Positions 27,632-35,112 of a stretch of 64,000 nt of DNA are shown one piece after another. Origin of the DNA: Curtobacterium sp. VKM Ac-1393 (GTDB taxonomy: Bacteria; Actinomycetota; Actinomycetes; Actinomycetales; Microbacteriaceae); contig NZ_JADKRW010000007.1 in NCBI RefSeq assembly GCF_015350995.1, positions 62,001-126,000 on the forward strand, in the 5' to 3' direction. The first letter of the stretch is position 1; every line of letters starts with the position of its first letter. The position numbers and the translations under genes are program-made. A model generated the notes under the pieces. The model worked only from the letters and a program-made list of their open reading frames with translations. It ran no database searches and was not told the DNA's origin.

Positions 27632-27677
27632 GCGGACGGGAGGCCCGTGGCGGGCCCGCCACGGGCCTCCCGTCCGC
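27632..27677. repeat. Palindromic repeat, family GGACGGGAGGC, copy 3 (inner type B)
   Basis: A perfect 46-bp palindrome: GCGGACGGGAGGCCCGTGGC and its mirror around GGGCCC. It lies between two divergent genes, upstream of the molybdoenzyme start, a place where a terminator would have no obvious job. This is the copy that argues most for a mobile or structural element. Confidence 0.85.
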
Positions 27678-27763
27678 CGGTCCCGTCGCCGCCACCGACG
27701 TGGTCGCCATGCGTTCACCGGGTGCCGGTGGGGTTCACCGGTGGGGCGTGCGAGGATCGTGGA

Positions 27764-28471
27764 GTGCCGAGGCGTCCTGATCGAGTCCCACGCTTCGGAC
27801 GCGCCCAGCGGTCCGGTCGCACGCCGATGTCGGCGGCGCGACGCCTCATGACGTTGCGCTGGGTGATCGTGGGCATCTGGGCTGCGCTGCTGACGACCCG
27901 GATCATCGTCGTCGGGGCGGCGCCGGATGCCGACCTGTCCTGGTACGGGATCGTCGAGTTCGGTGCGATCGCGGTGGGCATCACGGTCATCGTGGTCGCG
28001 GTGTTCCGCGCCGCGGCGGTGCGACGACGGCACGCGGACGAAGCGCTCGCGCTCGCGATCCGCCGGATCGACCCCACCGTCTGGCTCGTGCCGGCGGCAC
28101 CGACGACCGAACTGCGTGACGCGATCGCCGAGGTCCGGCCCGAGGTCACCCTCGGCGCGCGGGTGACCTGGGCGTTCGGGGCGACCGAGGCGTCCCTGTG
28201 GGAACTCGACGATCGCAAGGCCACACGGTTGCTCGTGATCCGGTGGAGTCGGGTCGTGCACGTCGGCATCGAGGACGTCGACGGTGACGGCGATCGTGCT
28301 GATGCCCGTCGGGCGTGTGCGGTCGCGATCCACTACGTCCGGCCGGACGACACCCCGGCCGTCGCGACCTTCTTCGTGCGGACCGCCCCCGGGTCGCGTC
28401 GACTGCTCGGCCGGGGGCCGCGGCTGGACCGGCTCGTGGCGGACCTGGCGCGCGAGCGCATCGTCGCCTGA
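27764..28471 (+). CDS. Membrane protein of unknown function (two helices plus soluble domain)
   Basis: Not recognised with confidence. The protein has 235 aa from the GTG at 27764 (AGGA 8 bp upstream); an ATG at 27827 would give 214 aa. Two hydrophobic helices (about 30-50 and 65-85) are followed by RRRHADE and a soluble beta-rich C-terminal domain of about 140 residues (EASLWELDDRKATRLLVIRWSRVVHVGI), whose pattern resembles PH-like membrane-associated domains. It is convergent with gnd, with a hairpin between. Confidence 0.6.
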   Translation: MPRRPDRVPRFGRAQRSGRTPMSAARRLMTLRWVIVGIWAALLTTRIIVVGAAPDADLSWYGIVEFGAIAVGITVIVVAVFRAAAVRRRHADEALALAIRRIDPTVWLVPAAPTTELRDAIAEVRPEVTLGARVTWAFGATEASLWELDDRKATRLLVIRWSRVVHVGIEDVDGDGDRADARRACAVAIHYVRPDDTPAVATFFVRTAPGSRRLLGRGPRLDRLVADLARERIVA

Positions 28472-28514
28472 CCCGAGCGCGCCCGCGAGCCGTCACCTCG
28501 TGTCCTGGCAGGGG

Positions 28515-28542
28515 AAGGGCCCCGCCGGTCGGCGGAGCCCTT
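28515..28542. terminator. Bidirectional hairpin between convergent genes
   Basis: AAGGGC-N-CCGCC pairs with its mirror ending GCCCTT (28515-28542), one mismatch. On the minus strand it lies just past the gnd stop; on the plus strand, past the membrane-protein gene. There is no long T-run. Confidence 0.6.
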
Positions 28543-28565
28543 CGCGGGTGCGGTCGTGCCGCGGT

Positions 28566-30023
28566 CTAGTGGGTGGACGGTTCCTGGTCGACCTCGCGGC
28601 GGTCGTCGTCGGACCACAGCGTGTGGAAGGTGCCGTCCTTGTCGATGCGCTGGTAGGTGTGCGCTCCGAAGAAGTCGCGCTGCCCCTGGATGAGCGAGGC
28701 GGGCAGCCGCTCGGAGGCGAGCGAGTCGAAGTACGACAACGCCGACGAGAAGCCCGGGGCGGGGATCCCCGACGCGGCAGCGATCCCGACGATGCGTCGC
28801 CAGGCGGCTTCGCCCTCGTGCACGGCGTTCGCGAAGTACGGGTCGACGAGCAGGCTCTCGAGCGAGGGGTTCTTGTCGTACGCCTCGACGATGCGGTTGA
28901 GGAACTGGGCGCGGATGATGCAGCCGCCGCGCCAGATCTTCGCCACGTTGCCGAGGTCGATGTCCCAGCCGTACTCCTTCGCCCCGGCGATGATCAGGTC
29001 GAACCCCTGCGCGTAGGCGACGACCTTGGATGCGTAGAGCGCCGCACGGACGTCGTCCTCGAAGCCGTCGGGGACTTCGGCGATGTCGGGCCGGTCCGGG
29101 AACGCCTGCTGCACGGCGGCACGCTGCGACGGCTTCGACGACACCGCACGAGCGAACACGGCCTCGCCGATGCCGGACACCGGGATGCCGAGGCCGACGG
29201 CGTTCTGCACGGTCCACACGCCGGTGCCCTTGGAACCCGCTTCGTCGCGGATGACGTCGACGAGGAACTCGCCGGAATCAGCATCGCGCTGCTTCAGGAC
29301 CTCGACCGTGATCTCGATCAGGTAGGACTCGAGGTCGCCGCCGTTCCACTCCTGGAACACCCCGACCAGGTCGTCCACGGAGAGCCCGCCGACGCGGCGG
29401 AGCAGGTCGTACGACTCGGCGATGAGCTGCATGTCGGCGTACTCGATGCCGTTGTGCACCATCTTGACGAAGTGGCCGGCACCGTCGGTGCCGATGTGGG
29501 TCACACAGGGCTCGCCCTCGGCGACCGCGGCGATCGACTTCAGGATCGGACCGAGGGTCTCCCAGGCCTCCTTCGAGCCGCCGGGCATGATCGACGGGCC
29601 CTTGAGCGCACCCTCTTCGCCGCCGGAGATGCCGGTGCCGACGAAGTTGAGGCCCTTCTCGCGCAGGTCGTGCTCGCGCCGGATGGTGTCGTGGAAGTTG
29701 GCGTTGCCGCCGTCGACGATGATGTCGCCTTCCTCGAACTTGTCGGCGAGCTGCGAGATCACGGCGTCGGTGCCCTTGCCGGCCTGCACCATGATGATCG
29801 CCGTGCGCGGCTTGCTCAGCGACGCCACGAAGTCGTCGATGTCCTCGGAAGCGATGAAGCCGGCGTCGCCGTGCTCCGTGATGAGTTCTTCGGTGCGGGC
29901 GTAGGTGCGGTTGTAGACCGCGACCGTGTTGCCCTCACGCGACGCGAGGTTGCGTGCGAGGTTCGACCCCATGACGGCGAGGCCGATCACCCCGATGTTC
30001 GCCTGACCAGTGCTGTCTGCCAC
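28566..30023 (-). CDS. gnd: 6-phosphogluconate dehydrogenase, decarboxylating (NADP)
   Basis: A 485-aa enzyme of the oxidative pentose phosphate pathway: 6-phosphogluconate + NADP -> ribulose-5-phosphate + CO2. Marks: IGVIGLAVMGSNLARN (NADP fold), VDGGNANFHDT, GTGISGGEEGA with GPSIMPGG, and the catalytic Lys in GHFVKMVHNGIEY. The long form matches GndA-type enzymes. The GTG at 30023 has AAAGGAG 9 bp upstream; the in-frame extension to 30068 is not conserved. It is divergent from gntK, so gluconate uptake products flow straight into it. Confidence 0.96.
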   Translation of the reverse strand: MADSTGQANIGVIGLAVMGSNLARNLASREGNTVAVYNRTYARTEELITEHGDAGFIASEDIDDFVASLSKPRTAIIMVQAGKGTDAVISQLADKFEEGDIIVDGGNANFHDTIRREHDLREKGLNFVGTGISGGEEGALKGPSIMPGGSKEAWETLGPILKSIAAVAEGEPCVTHIGTDGAGHFVKMVHNGIEYADMQLIAESYDLLRRVGGLSVDDLVGVFQEWNGGDLESYLIEITVEVLKQRDADSGEFLVDVIRDEAGSKGTGVWTVQNAVGLGIPVSGIGEAVFARAVSSKPSQRAAVQQAFPDRPDIAEVPDGFEDDVRAALYASKVVAYAQGFDLIIAGAKEYGWDIDLGNVAKIWRGGCIIRAQFLNRIVEAYDKNPSLESLLVDPYFANAVHEGEAAWRRIVGIAAASGIPAPGFSSALSYFDSLASERLPASLIQGQRDFFGAHTYQRIDKDGTFHTLWSDDDRREVDQEPSTH

Positions 30024-30052
30024 GAAAGTCTCCTTTGTCCGAACGTGCCACC

Positions 30053-30058
30053 AACCTA
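30053..30058 (-). promoter_or_regulatory. -10 box of gnd
   Basis: TAGGTT on the minus strand, 30 bp upstream of the GTG. This leaves a short leader carrying AAAGGAG. No clear -35 is seen. Confidence 0.45.
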
Positions 30059-30133
30059 CGGTCGGCACCCTGAGACCGCACGGGTGTTACGGCAACTGGG
30101 GATCACTGTTCACCGCATCAATACTGTGGAGGG

Positions 30134-30673
30134 ATGACCGCCACCGCTGTCCTCCCGCCCGTCCTCGTCATGGGCGTGTCCGGTTCCGGCAAGTCCACGA
30201 TCGGTCAGGCGCTGGCCGACGCGCTCGCTGAGCAAGGCGAACCGACCGTGTTCGTCGACGCCGACGACCTGCACCCGGCCGCGAACAAGGAGAAGATGCG
30301 GCAGGGCATCCCGCTCACCGACGACGACCGGTGGCCGTGGCTCGACGCCTGCGCGGATCGGATCGCAGCGGTCGAAGCGTCCGGGCACCGCTGCGTGATG
30401 GCGAACTCGGCCCTGAAGCGCGTCTACCGCGACCGGCTCCGGCAGTCGGTGCCGGGGCTCGTCATCGCGTTCCTCGACGGCTCGCACGACCTGATCGCCG
30501 AGCGACAGGCGCACCGGCACCACGAGTACATGCCGTCGTCGCTGCTCGACTCCCAGTTCGCCACGCTCGAGCGGCCGCAGGCGGACGAGGCCGCCGTCGA
30601 CGTGTCGATCGACGGGCCGGTCGACGGCACGGTGACGACGATCCTCGCGGCGCTGTCGGTCACTTCCGCCTGA
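30134..30673 (+). CDS. gntK: Gluconokinase
   Basis: A 179-aa P-loop kinase, GntK type, making 6-phosphogluconate from gluconate and ATP. The Walker A is GVSGSGKST (14-22); DADDLHPAANKEKM is the substrate signature, DDDRWPWLDA follows, and HHEYMPSSLLDSQFATLE is the C-terminal family motif. The ATG has GGAGGG directly behind it. It is divergent from gnd by 110 bp and produces the substrate of that enzyme. No gluconate permease is in the window. Confidence 0.93.
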   Translation: MTATAVLPPVLVMGVSGSGKSTIGQALADALAEQGEPTVFVDADDLHPAANKEKMRQGIPLTDDDRWPWLDACADRIAAVEASGHRCVMANSALKRVYRDRLRQSVPGLVIAFLDGSHDLIAERQAHRHHEYMPSSLLDSQFATLERPQADEAAVDVSIDGPVDGTVTTILAALSVTSA

Positions 30674-30810
30674 GCTCGGACAGATGGGCGCGGTACTGCT
30701 CGGCGCTCGGCGCCCGGCGCCCGTGACCGCGCGCAACTCGTCGCCTTCGCCCACGGGACCGGCGTCGTCATCCCTGGCTGGCAGCCCTGATGCCCCGGTA
30801 CGCTTCCAGG

Positions 30811-30906
30811 GTGGACGTCATACGCACTGATCTCGATGCCCTGCTCGATCGTGCGATCGCCGAGTACGCCGACGCGCTGACCCGCCTGGCGACCCGCCAG
30901 CGCTGA
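30811..30906 (+). CDS. Possible 31-aa leaderless small protein
   Basis: The GTG at 30811 lies 6 bp behind TACGCT, the same arrangement as other leaderless genes in this window. The 31 residues (VDVIRTDLDALLDRAIAEY, then ADALTRLATRQR) form one ideal amphipathic helix. No family is recognised. It is convergent with the methyltransferase gene, 6 bp away. It could be a chance frame; promoter spacing and the regular heptad-like pattern favour a gene. Confidence 0.4.
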   Translation: MDVIRTDLDALLDRAIAEYADALTRLATRQR

Positions 30907-30912
30907 ACGGAC

Positions 30913-31509
30913 TCACCGCCGCGTCGCGCGGATGGCGGCGTGCGGCCGTCGTCCCGGATCGAGCCGGCCCCTGACGTCCACCACGTCGAACCCGTGGTCG
31001 TCGAGCACCTCCGCCAGCGCGCTCGTCGGCCACCGGTACGCCGTGATGACCGCGTGGTCGAAGGTCTCGATCGAGGGCCCCTCGAAGAACCCGACCAGCA
31101 GGCCGCCGCCCGGCCTGAGCACCCTGTGGAACTCGGCGAAGACCTCGCCGACGCATGACGGATCGTGGTGGATCACGGAGTACCAGGCGAGCACCCCGTC
31201 GACGCTGCCGTCGTCGAGGCCGGTGGACTCGATCGCGCCCAGGCGGAAGTCGACGCCGTCGTGCGCGCGTCGTGCGTGCTCGACGAAGGGTGCGACCGCG
31301 TCGATGCCGATCACCGCGTGCCCACGATCCGCCAGGTGTGCGGCCCAGTGCCCCGGCCCGCACCCTGCGTCGAGGATGCGCGCACCGGATCCCGACGCCC
31401 AGGCCTCGACCTGTGTTCGGTCCTCGTCGTGGACGGCCGTCATCGATCCGAGGAGCTCCGCGTACTCGCCCGCACGGTCGCCGTACGCAGCGATGACGTC
31501 GAGGTCCAT
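30913..31509 (-). CDS. Class I SAM-dependent methyltransferase
   Basis: A 198-aa protein with the methyltransferase motif I ILDAGCGPGHWAAHLADRG, motif II VIGIDAV, and the post-motif LRPGGGLLVGFFEG. This is the Methyltransf_11-type fold, small-molecule class. The ATG at 31509 is 6 bp behind TACGGT on the minus strand, a leaderless start; the longer frame is not conserved. The substrate is unknown and no pathway partner is adjacent. Confidence 0.8.
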   Translation of the reverse strand: MDLDVIAAYGDRAGEYAELLGSMTAVHDEDRTQVEAWASGSGARILDAGCGPGHWAAHLADRGHAVIGIDAVAPFVEHARRAHDGVDFRLGAIESTGLDDGSVDGVLAWYSVIHHDPSCVGEVFAEFHRVLRPGGGLLVGFFEGPSIETFDHAVITAYRWPTSALAEVLDDHGFDVVDVRGRLDPGRRPHAAIRATRR

Positions 31510-31577
31510 CGTCCGACCGTACCGGCACTGGTGGCAACGGACGGCAACAGACGCCGTCGGCATCGCGGACGAGTTGC

Positions 31578-32384
31578 ATGGACCGCATGTCGTCCAGCGG
31601 ACTCGGCGTCGTTGCCGGAGCAGAACTGACCGAGGTGGTCCGCCGCGCCGGCGCTGACCACGTGGAGCCGACGATCGCCGGCAACCTCGCGGTCCGCGAC
31701 GGAACGGGGTGGCGGCGGAACGAGGTCTACGCCGGTCAGCGGTTCCCGTCCTTCGCCGTCCTGGTGCCCGGCGACCTCCCGCTGCTGAACACGGAGCTCG
31801 GTACCGTCCGGTCGTACTTCGCGTCGGTCCTGCCGATCGTGCGGTCGGTCGCGGAACCGGGCGCGACGATCGTCTTCGGGTCGGGGACCGCTCGGAACGC
31901 CCCCGACGGCATGGCGGGCGACGATGCCCTGCGCCGGTTCGCCGAGGTGGTCCGGACCGCGCGCGACGTCGCCGCCGAGAACGACCTGCTGATCGCGGCG
32001 GAGCCGTTGAGCCGCTCCGAGACCAACGTCCTGCACACCGTCGAGGAGACCGTGGCGTTCCTCGACGCCCATGACCTGGCCGGTGTCGGCGTCGTGGCCG
32101 ACCTGTTCCACATCCGGAACGAGGGCGAGTCGTTCGATGTCCTGCGGCGCCACGGCGACCGGATCGGGCACGTGCACCTCAGCGATCCGGACCGGCGGCC
32201 GCCCGGCACGGTCGACGACGTGTGGCGCGAGTTCCTCGCGGCCCTGCACGACGGTGGCCACCGGGGCGCCGTCTCGCTCGAGTGCCGATGGGCGCCCGAC
32301 GCCGACACCGCGGAGGCCGAGATCCGTTCCGCGCTGGAACGCGTCCGCAGCGTCGCGGCCGCGGCCCGCACCGCTACAGCTTGA
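31578..32384 (+). CDS. Sugar isomerase/epimerase-like TIM barrel (uronate locus edge)
   Basis: A 268-aa xylose-isomerase-like barrel. Metal ligands fit Glu in LIAAEPLSRSETN, Asp in GVVADLFHIRNEG, His in GHVHLSDPDRRPPG and Glu in AVSLECRW. The family contains hydroxypyruvate isomerases and sugar epimerases; the substrate is unknown. An ATG three codons in (31587) is an alternative start. It is convergent with uxaC, and the two coding ends overlap by 11 bp. Upstream are two GGCAAC half-sites with the same 10-bp spacing as in the LacI operator, which may bring it into the uronate regulon. Confidence 0.8.
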   Translation: MDRMSSSGLGVVAGAELTEVVRRAGADHVEPTIAGNLAVRDGTGWRRNEVYAGQRFPSFAVLVPGDLPLLNTELGTVRSYFASVLPIVRSVAEPGATIVFGSGTARNAPDGMAGDDALRRFAEVVRTARDVAAENDLLIAAEPLSRSETNVLHTVEETVAFLDAHDLAGVGVVADLFHIRNEGESFDVLRRHGDRIGHVHLSDPDRRPPGTVDDVWREFLAALHDGGHRGAVSLECRWAPDADTAEAEIRSALERVRSVAAAARTATA

Positions 32385-33810
32385 ACGTCGCCCGCGGGAT
32401 GTCGGACACGATCCGCCCCGCGGTGCGGACGGCGTCCTCCTCCGAGATCTCGTGCGTGACGACGAGGGACGCCAGGTACGCCGCGTCCGCTCGCCGCGCC
32501 ATGTCGTGCCGCGCGGGGATGGAGCAGTACGCCCGGGTGTCGTCGATGAACCCGGACGTCTTCGTGAACGACGCCGAGTCGGTGATCGCGGAACGGTAGC
32601 GCCCGATCGCCGCCGGGGTGTCGATGAACCACCACGGCGCACCGGCGTACACGGCCGGGTAGAAGCCGGCGAGCGGGCCGATCTCGCGTGAGAACACGGT
32701 CTCGTCGACGGTGAAGAGCACGAGGTGGAAGCCCGGGGCGGTCCCGAACGACTCGAGCAACGGCCGCAGCGGCGTGGTGAACGACCCGACGGCGGGCAGG
32801 TCGTGCCCGGTGTCCGGTCCGAAGCGCTCGAGCGTCGGTGCGTGGTGGTTCCGGATGATGCCGGGGTGCAGTTGCATGACCAGGCCGTCCTCGACGCTCA
32901 TCTCGGCCCAGCGGTAGAGCATGTCGTGCCGGTACGCGGTGGCGTCCGCGGTCGAGACGTCCCCGCGGAGCGCTGCAGCGTGGATGCGTTCGCGTTCGGT
33001 GGCGGACAGGGGCGCGGACCCGGCGTCGAGCACCCCGGTGTCCGTGGCGGTCGCGCCGTGCTCGATGAAGTACTGGCGACGTGCGCGCAGTGCTGCCAGC
33101 AGCCCTGCGTGGGTCCCCGTGTCGATGCCGGCAGCCTGTCCGATGGACGCGACCACGGGCCTCCAGTCCGAGCGTGACGGGTCGAACACGGCGTCCGCGC
33201 GGAAGGTGGGGACCACCCGGCCGGTGAACGCGGGGTCGGCGGCGAGCTGCGCGTGCGCGGTGAGGTCGTCGGCGGGGCCGTCGGTGGTGGCGAGTACCTC
33301 GATGCCGAAGGTGTCGAACAGGGCGCGTGGGCGGAAGGCGGGTGAGGCCAACAGACCGGCGATGTGGTCGTACTGGGCGTCGGCGTTCGCGCCCGACGGC
33401 TGCTCCGTCAACCCGAAGACGTCGTGCAGCTCCGTCTCGAACCAGTAGCGCACGGGGGTACCGAGGAAGTCGTCCCAGTGGTCTGCCAGGTTCCGCCAGA
33501 TGGCGCGACCGGGAGGCACGGGGCTGGTCCCCGACAGATCGGCGCGCCCCAGCGCGGCCAGGTCCACCCCGTTCGCGTGCAGCAGGCGGAGCACGTAGTG
33601 GTCGGGCGTGATGAGGAGCGACGCCGGGTCGCTGAAGGGCTGGTCCGCGGCGATGACCGCCGCGTCGACGTGCCCGTGCGGGGAGAGGATCGGCGCGTCC
33701 TTGACCGAGTCGTAGACGGTGCGCGCCACCTGTCGCGCACCGGGGTCGGCGGGGAACAGCCGGTCCGGGTGCGGGGCGAGGCGGGTGGCGGTGCTGGTCT
33801 GGGTCATCAT
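32374..33810 (-). CDS. uxaC: Glucuronate (uronate) isomerase
   Basis: A 478-aa amidohydrolase-fold enzyme converting D-glucuronate to D-fructuronate, or galacturonate to tagaturonate. Marks: ILSPHGHVDAAVIA near the start (the HxH metal site), VRYWFETELHDVFG, MYRWAEMSVEDGLVMQLHPG, and WWFIDTPAAIGRYR near the C-terminus. The length is normal for UxaC. Two ATGs (33810, 33807) are possible, with GAAGGAG just upstream. Immediately before that lies an eight-unit 9-bp tandem repeat. It is read away from the LacI gene in the same direction and supplies fructuronate to the dehydrogenase at 41443. Confidence 0.95.
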   Translation of the reverse strand: MMTQTSTATRLAPHPDRLFPADPGARQVARTVYDSVKDAPILSPHGHVDAAVIAADQPFSDPASLLITPDHYVLRLLHANGVDLAALGRADLSGTSPVPPGRAIWRNLADHWDDFLGTPVRYWFETELHDVFGLTEQPSGANADAQYDHIAGLLASPAFRPRALFDTFGIEVLATTDGPADDLTAHAQLAADPAFTGRVVPTFRADAVFDPSRSDWRPVVASIGQAAGIDTGTHAGLLAALRARRQYFIEHGATATDTGVLDAGSAPLSATERERIHAAALRGDVSTADATAYRHDMLYRWAEMSVEDGLVMQLHPGIIRNHHAPTLERFGPDTGHDLPAVGSFTTPLRPLLESFGTAPGFHLVLFTVDETVFSREIGPLAGFYPAVYAGAPWWFIDTPAAIGRYRSAITDSASFTKTSGFIDDTRAYCSIPARHDMARRADAAYLASLVVTHEISEEDAVRTAGRIVSDIPRATFKL

Positions 33811-33820
33811 CGACTCCTTC

Positions 33821-33892
33821 GGGGACGGCGGGGACGGCGGGGACGGCGGGGACGGCGGGGACGGCGGGGACGGAGGGGACGGCGGGGACGGC
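33821..33892. repeat. 9-bp tandem repeat (8 units) in front of uxaC
   Basis: Eight copies of GGGGACGGC, one with a single change (the sixth), lie between the LacI stop (33908) and the uxaC Shine-Dalgarno (33811-33820). Copy number could change by slippage and alter the 5' region of uxaC without touching its frame. Confidence 0.9.
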
Positions 33893-33907
33893 GGGTGAGC
33901 GCCGGCG

Positions 33908-34990
33908 TCAGGCGGGTGCGGGCCCGGTCGACTCCCGGACGGTCAGGTGGGTGGGCAGTGCGACGGCGCCGGTCACGTGCTCGCCGGGAAGCTCGTCGGC
34001 GGGGTCGCCCTCGAGCCGTCCGAGCAGCATCCGGATGGCGACCCGGCCGGCCCGTTCGATCGGCGAGGTCATCGTGGTGAGCGGCGGGTTGCAGAAGTCG
34101 GCGCCGAAGATGTCGTCGCAGCCGACGATGCTCATGTCCTCGGGGACCCGCACGCCGCGTTCCCGGAGCCGAGCGAGCATGCCGATGGCGATCAGGTCGT
34201 TGAAGGCGATGCAGGCGGTGGCCCCGGCGTGCACGGCGGCGTCGGCCGCTGCGGCTCCGGAGTCGACGAACGGCGCGTGCGGCCCGATGCGGGCGACGCG
34301 CACACCGAGGCGCTTCGCGACCCGCACGAGCGCCTTCCACCGGCGTTCGTTCGACCACGAGCTGTCCGGGCCGGCGACGTAGAGCACGTCGCGGTGGCCC
34401 AGGGAGACGAGGTGCTGCACGGCCTGCTCGACGCCGCCGGGGGTGTCGATGAGCACCGAGGGCACCCCGGCGGGGCGACGGTTGACGACGACGAGGGGGA
34501 TCCGTTCGGCGAACCGGGCGATCTGCGCGTCGGACAGGCGCGATGCGGTGAGGACGACACCGTCGGCCTTCGTGCCGATGGAGCTCAGGGTGGCGAGCTC
34601 GGCGTCGGCGGACTCCTCGGTGTCGACGAGCAGTTGCGTCCACCCGGCGCCGGCGAGCTGGTGCTGCGTGCCACGGATGACGTCGAAGTAGAACGGGTTG
34701 GTGATGTCCGAGACGAGCACGGCGACGGCACGGGTGCGGCCGGACGTCAGGGCACGTGCCTGCGAGTTGGCGACGTAGCCGAGTTCGCGGGCCGCGTGTT
34801 GGATGCGCTCCTGCGTGGTGTGGTTGACACGGTCGGGCATGGAGAGCGCACGCGAGACGGTCGACGGGGCGACGCCGGTGGCGTCGGCGATGTCCCGGAT
34901 GGTCACGCGCCGGGCGGCGGAGCGACCCGCGCCGGCGTCGGTGCCGAGGCCGCTGCCGGCGCCGGAGACGTCCGTGTCTGTGCTGCTCAC
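33908..34990 (-). CDS. LacI-family transcriptional regulator of the uronate locus
   Basis: The protein has 360 aa from the GTG at 34990. A short Ser/Gly-rich lead is followed by the LacI HTH and hinge (RRVTIRDIADATGVAPSTVSRAL, about 30-52; SQARALTSGRTRAVAVLVSD) and a periplasmic-binding-protein-like sensor domain with ACIAFNDLIAIGML. It is divergent from the ABC importer and precedes uxaC. A perfect palindrome with nested outer half-sites lies between the divergent starts, so it most likely represses both sides until a uronate or an intermediate binds. Confidence 0.9.
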   Translation of the reverse strand: MSSTDTDVSGAGSGLGTDAGAGRSAARRVTIRDIADATGVAPSTVSRALSMPDRVNHTTQERIQHAARELGYVANSQARALTSGRTRAVAVLVSDITNPFYFDVIRGTQHQLAGAGWTQLLVDTEESADAELATLSSIGTKADGVVLTASRLSDAQIARFAERIPLVVVNRRPAGVPSVLIDTPGGVEQAVQHLVSLGHRDVLYVAGPDSSWSNERRWKALVRVAKRLGVRVARIGPHAPFVDSGAAAADAAVHAGATACIAFNDLIAIGMLARLRERGVRVPEDMSIVGCDDIFGADFCNPPLTTMTSPIERAGRVAIRMLLGRLEGDPADELPGEHVTGAVALPTHLTVRESTGPAPA

Positions 34991-35011
34991 GAGCCCGAAC
35001 GTATTCGCGTC

Positions 35012-35047
35012 TGGCAACAAGTGGCAACCGGTTGCCGGATGTTGCCA
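35012..35047. promoter_or_regulatory. Nested LacI-type operator
   Basis: The inner palindrome GGCAACCGGTTGCC (35023-35036), with the central CG step normal for LacI sites, shares its axis with outer arms TGGCAAC (35012-35018) and GTTGCCA (35041-35047). Half-sites therefore recur every 10 bp on each side. A possible plus-strand promoter, TTGCCG (35032-35037), 17 bp, AACAGT (35055-35060), is covered by it. Confidence 0.8.
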
Positions 35048-35112
35048 ACGGCGGAACAGTGGTGCCACCGGGCAGCGCCGCCCGGAGGAGGTCTCGAGGA
35101 GGAAACCCCCGG

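Noticed and set aside
30684..30810. Plus-strand frame after gntK
   Set aside because: Low-complexity Pro/Ser/Arg translation with no start signal; the small gene at 30811 in another frame has a better promoter.
33821..33892. CRISPR array
   Set aside because: The 9-bp units are contiguous with no unique spacers; no cas gene is nearby. It is a simple tandem repeat.
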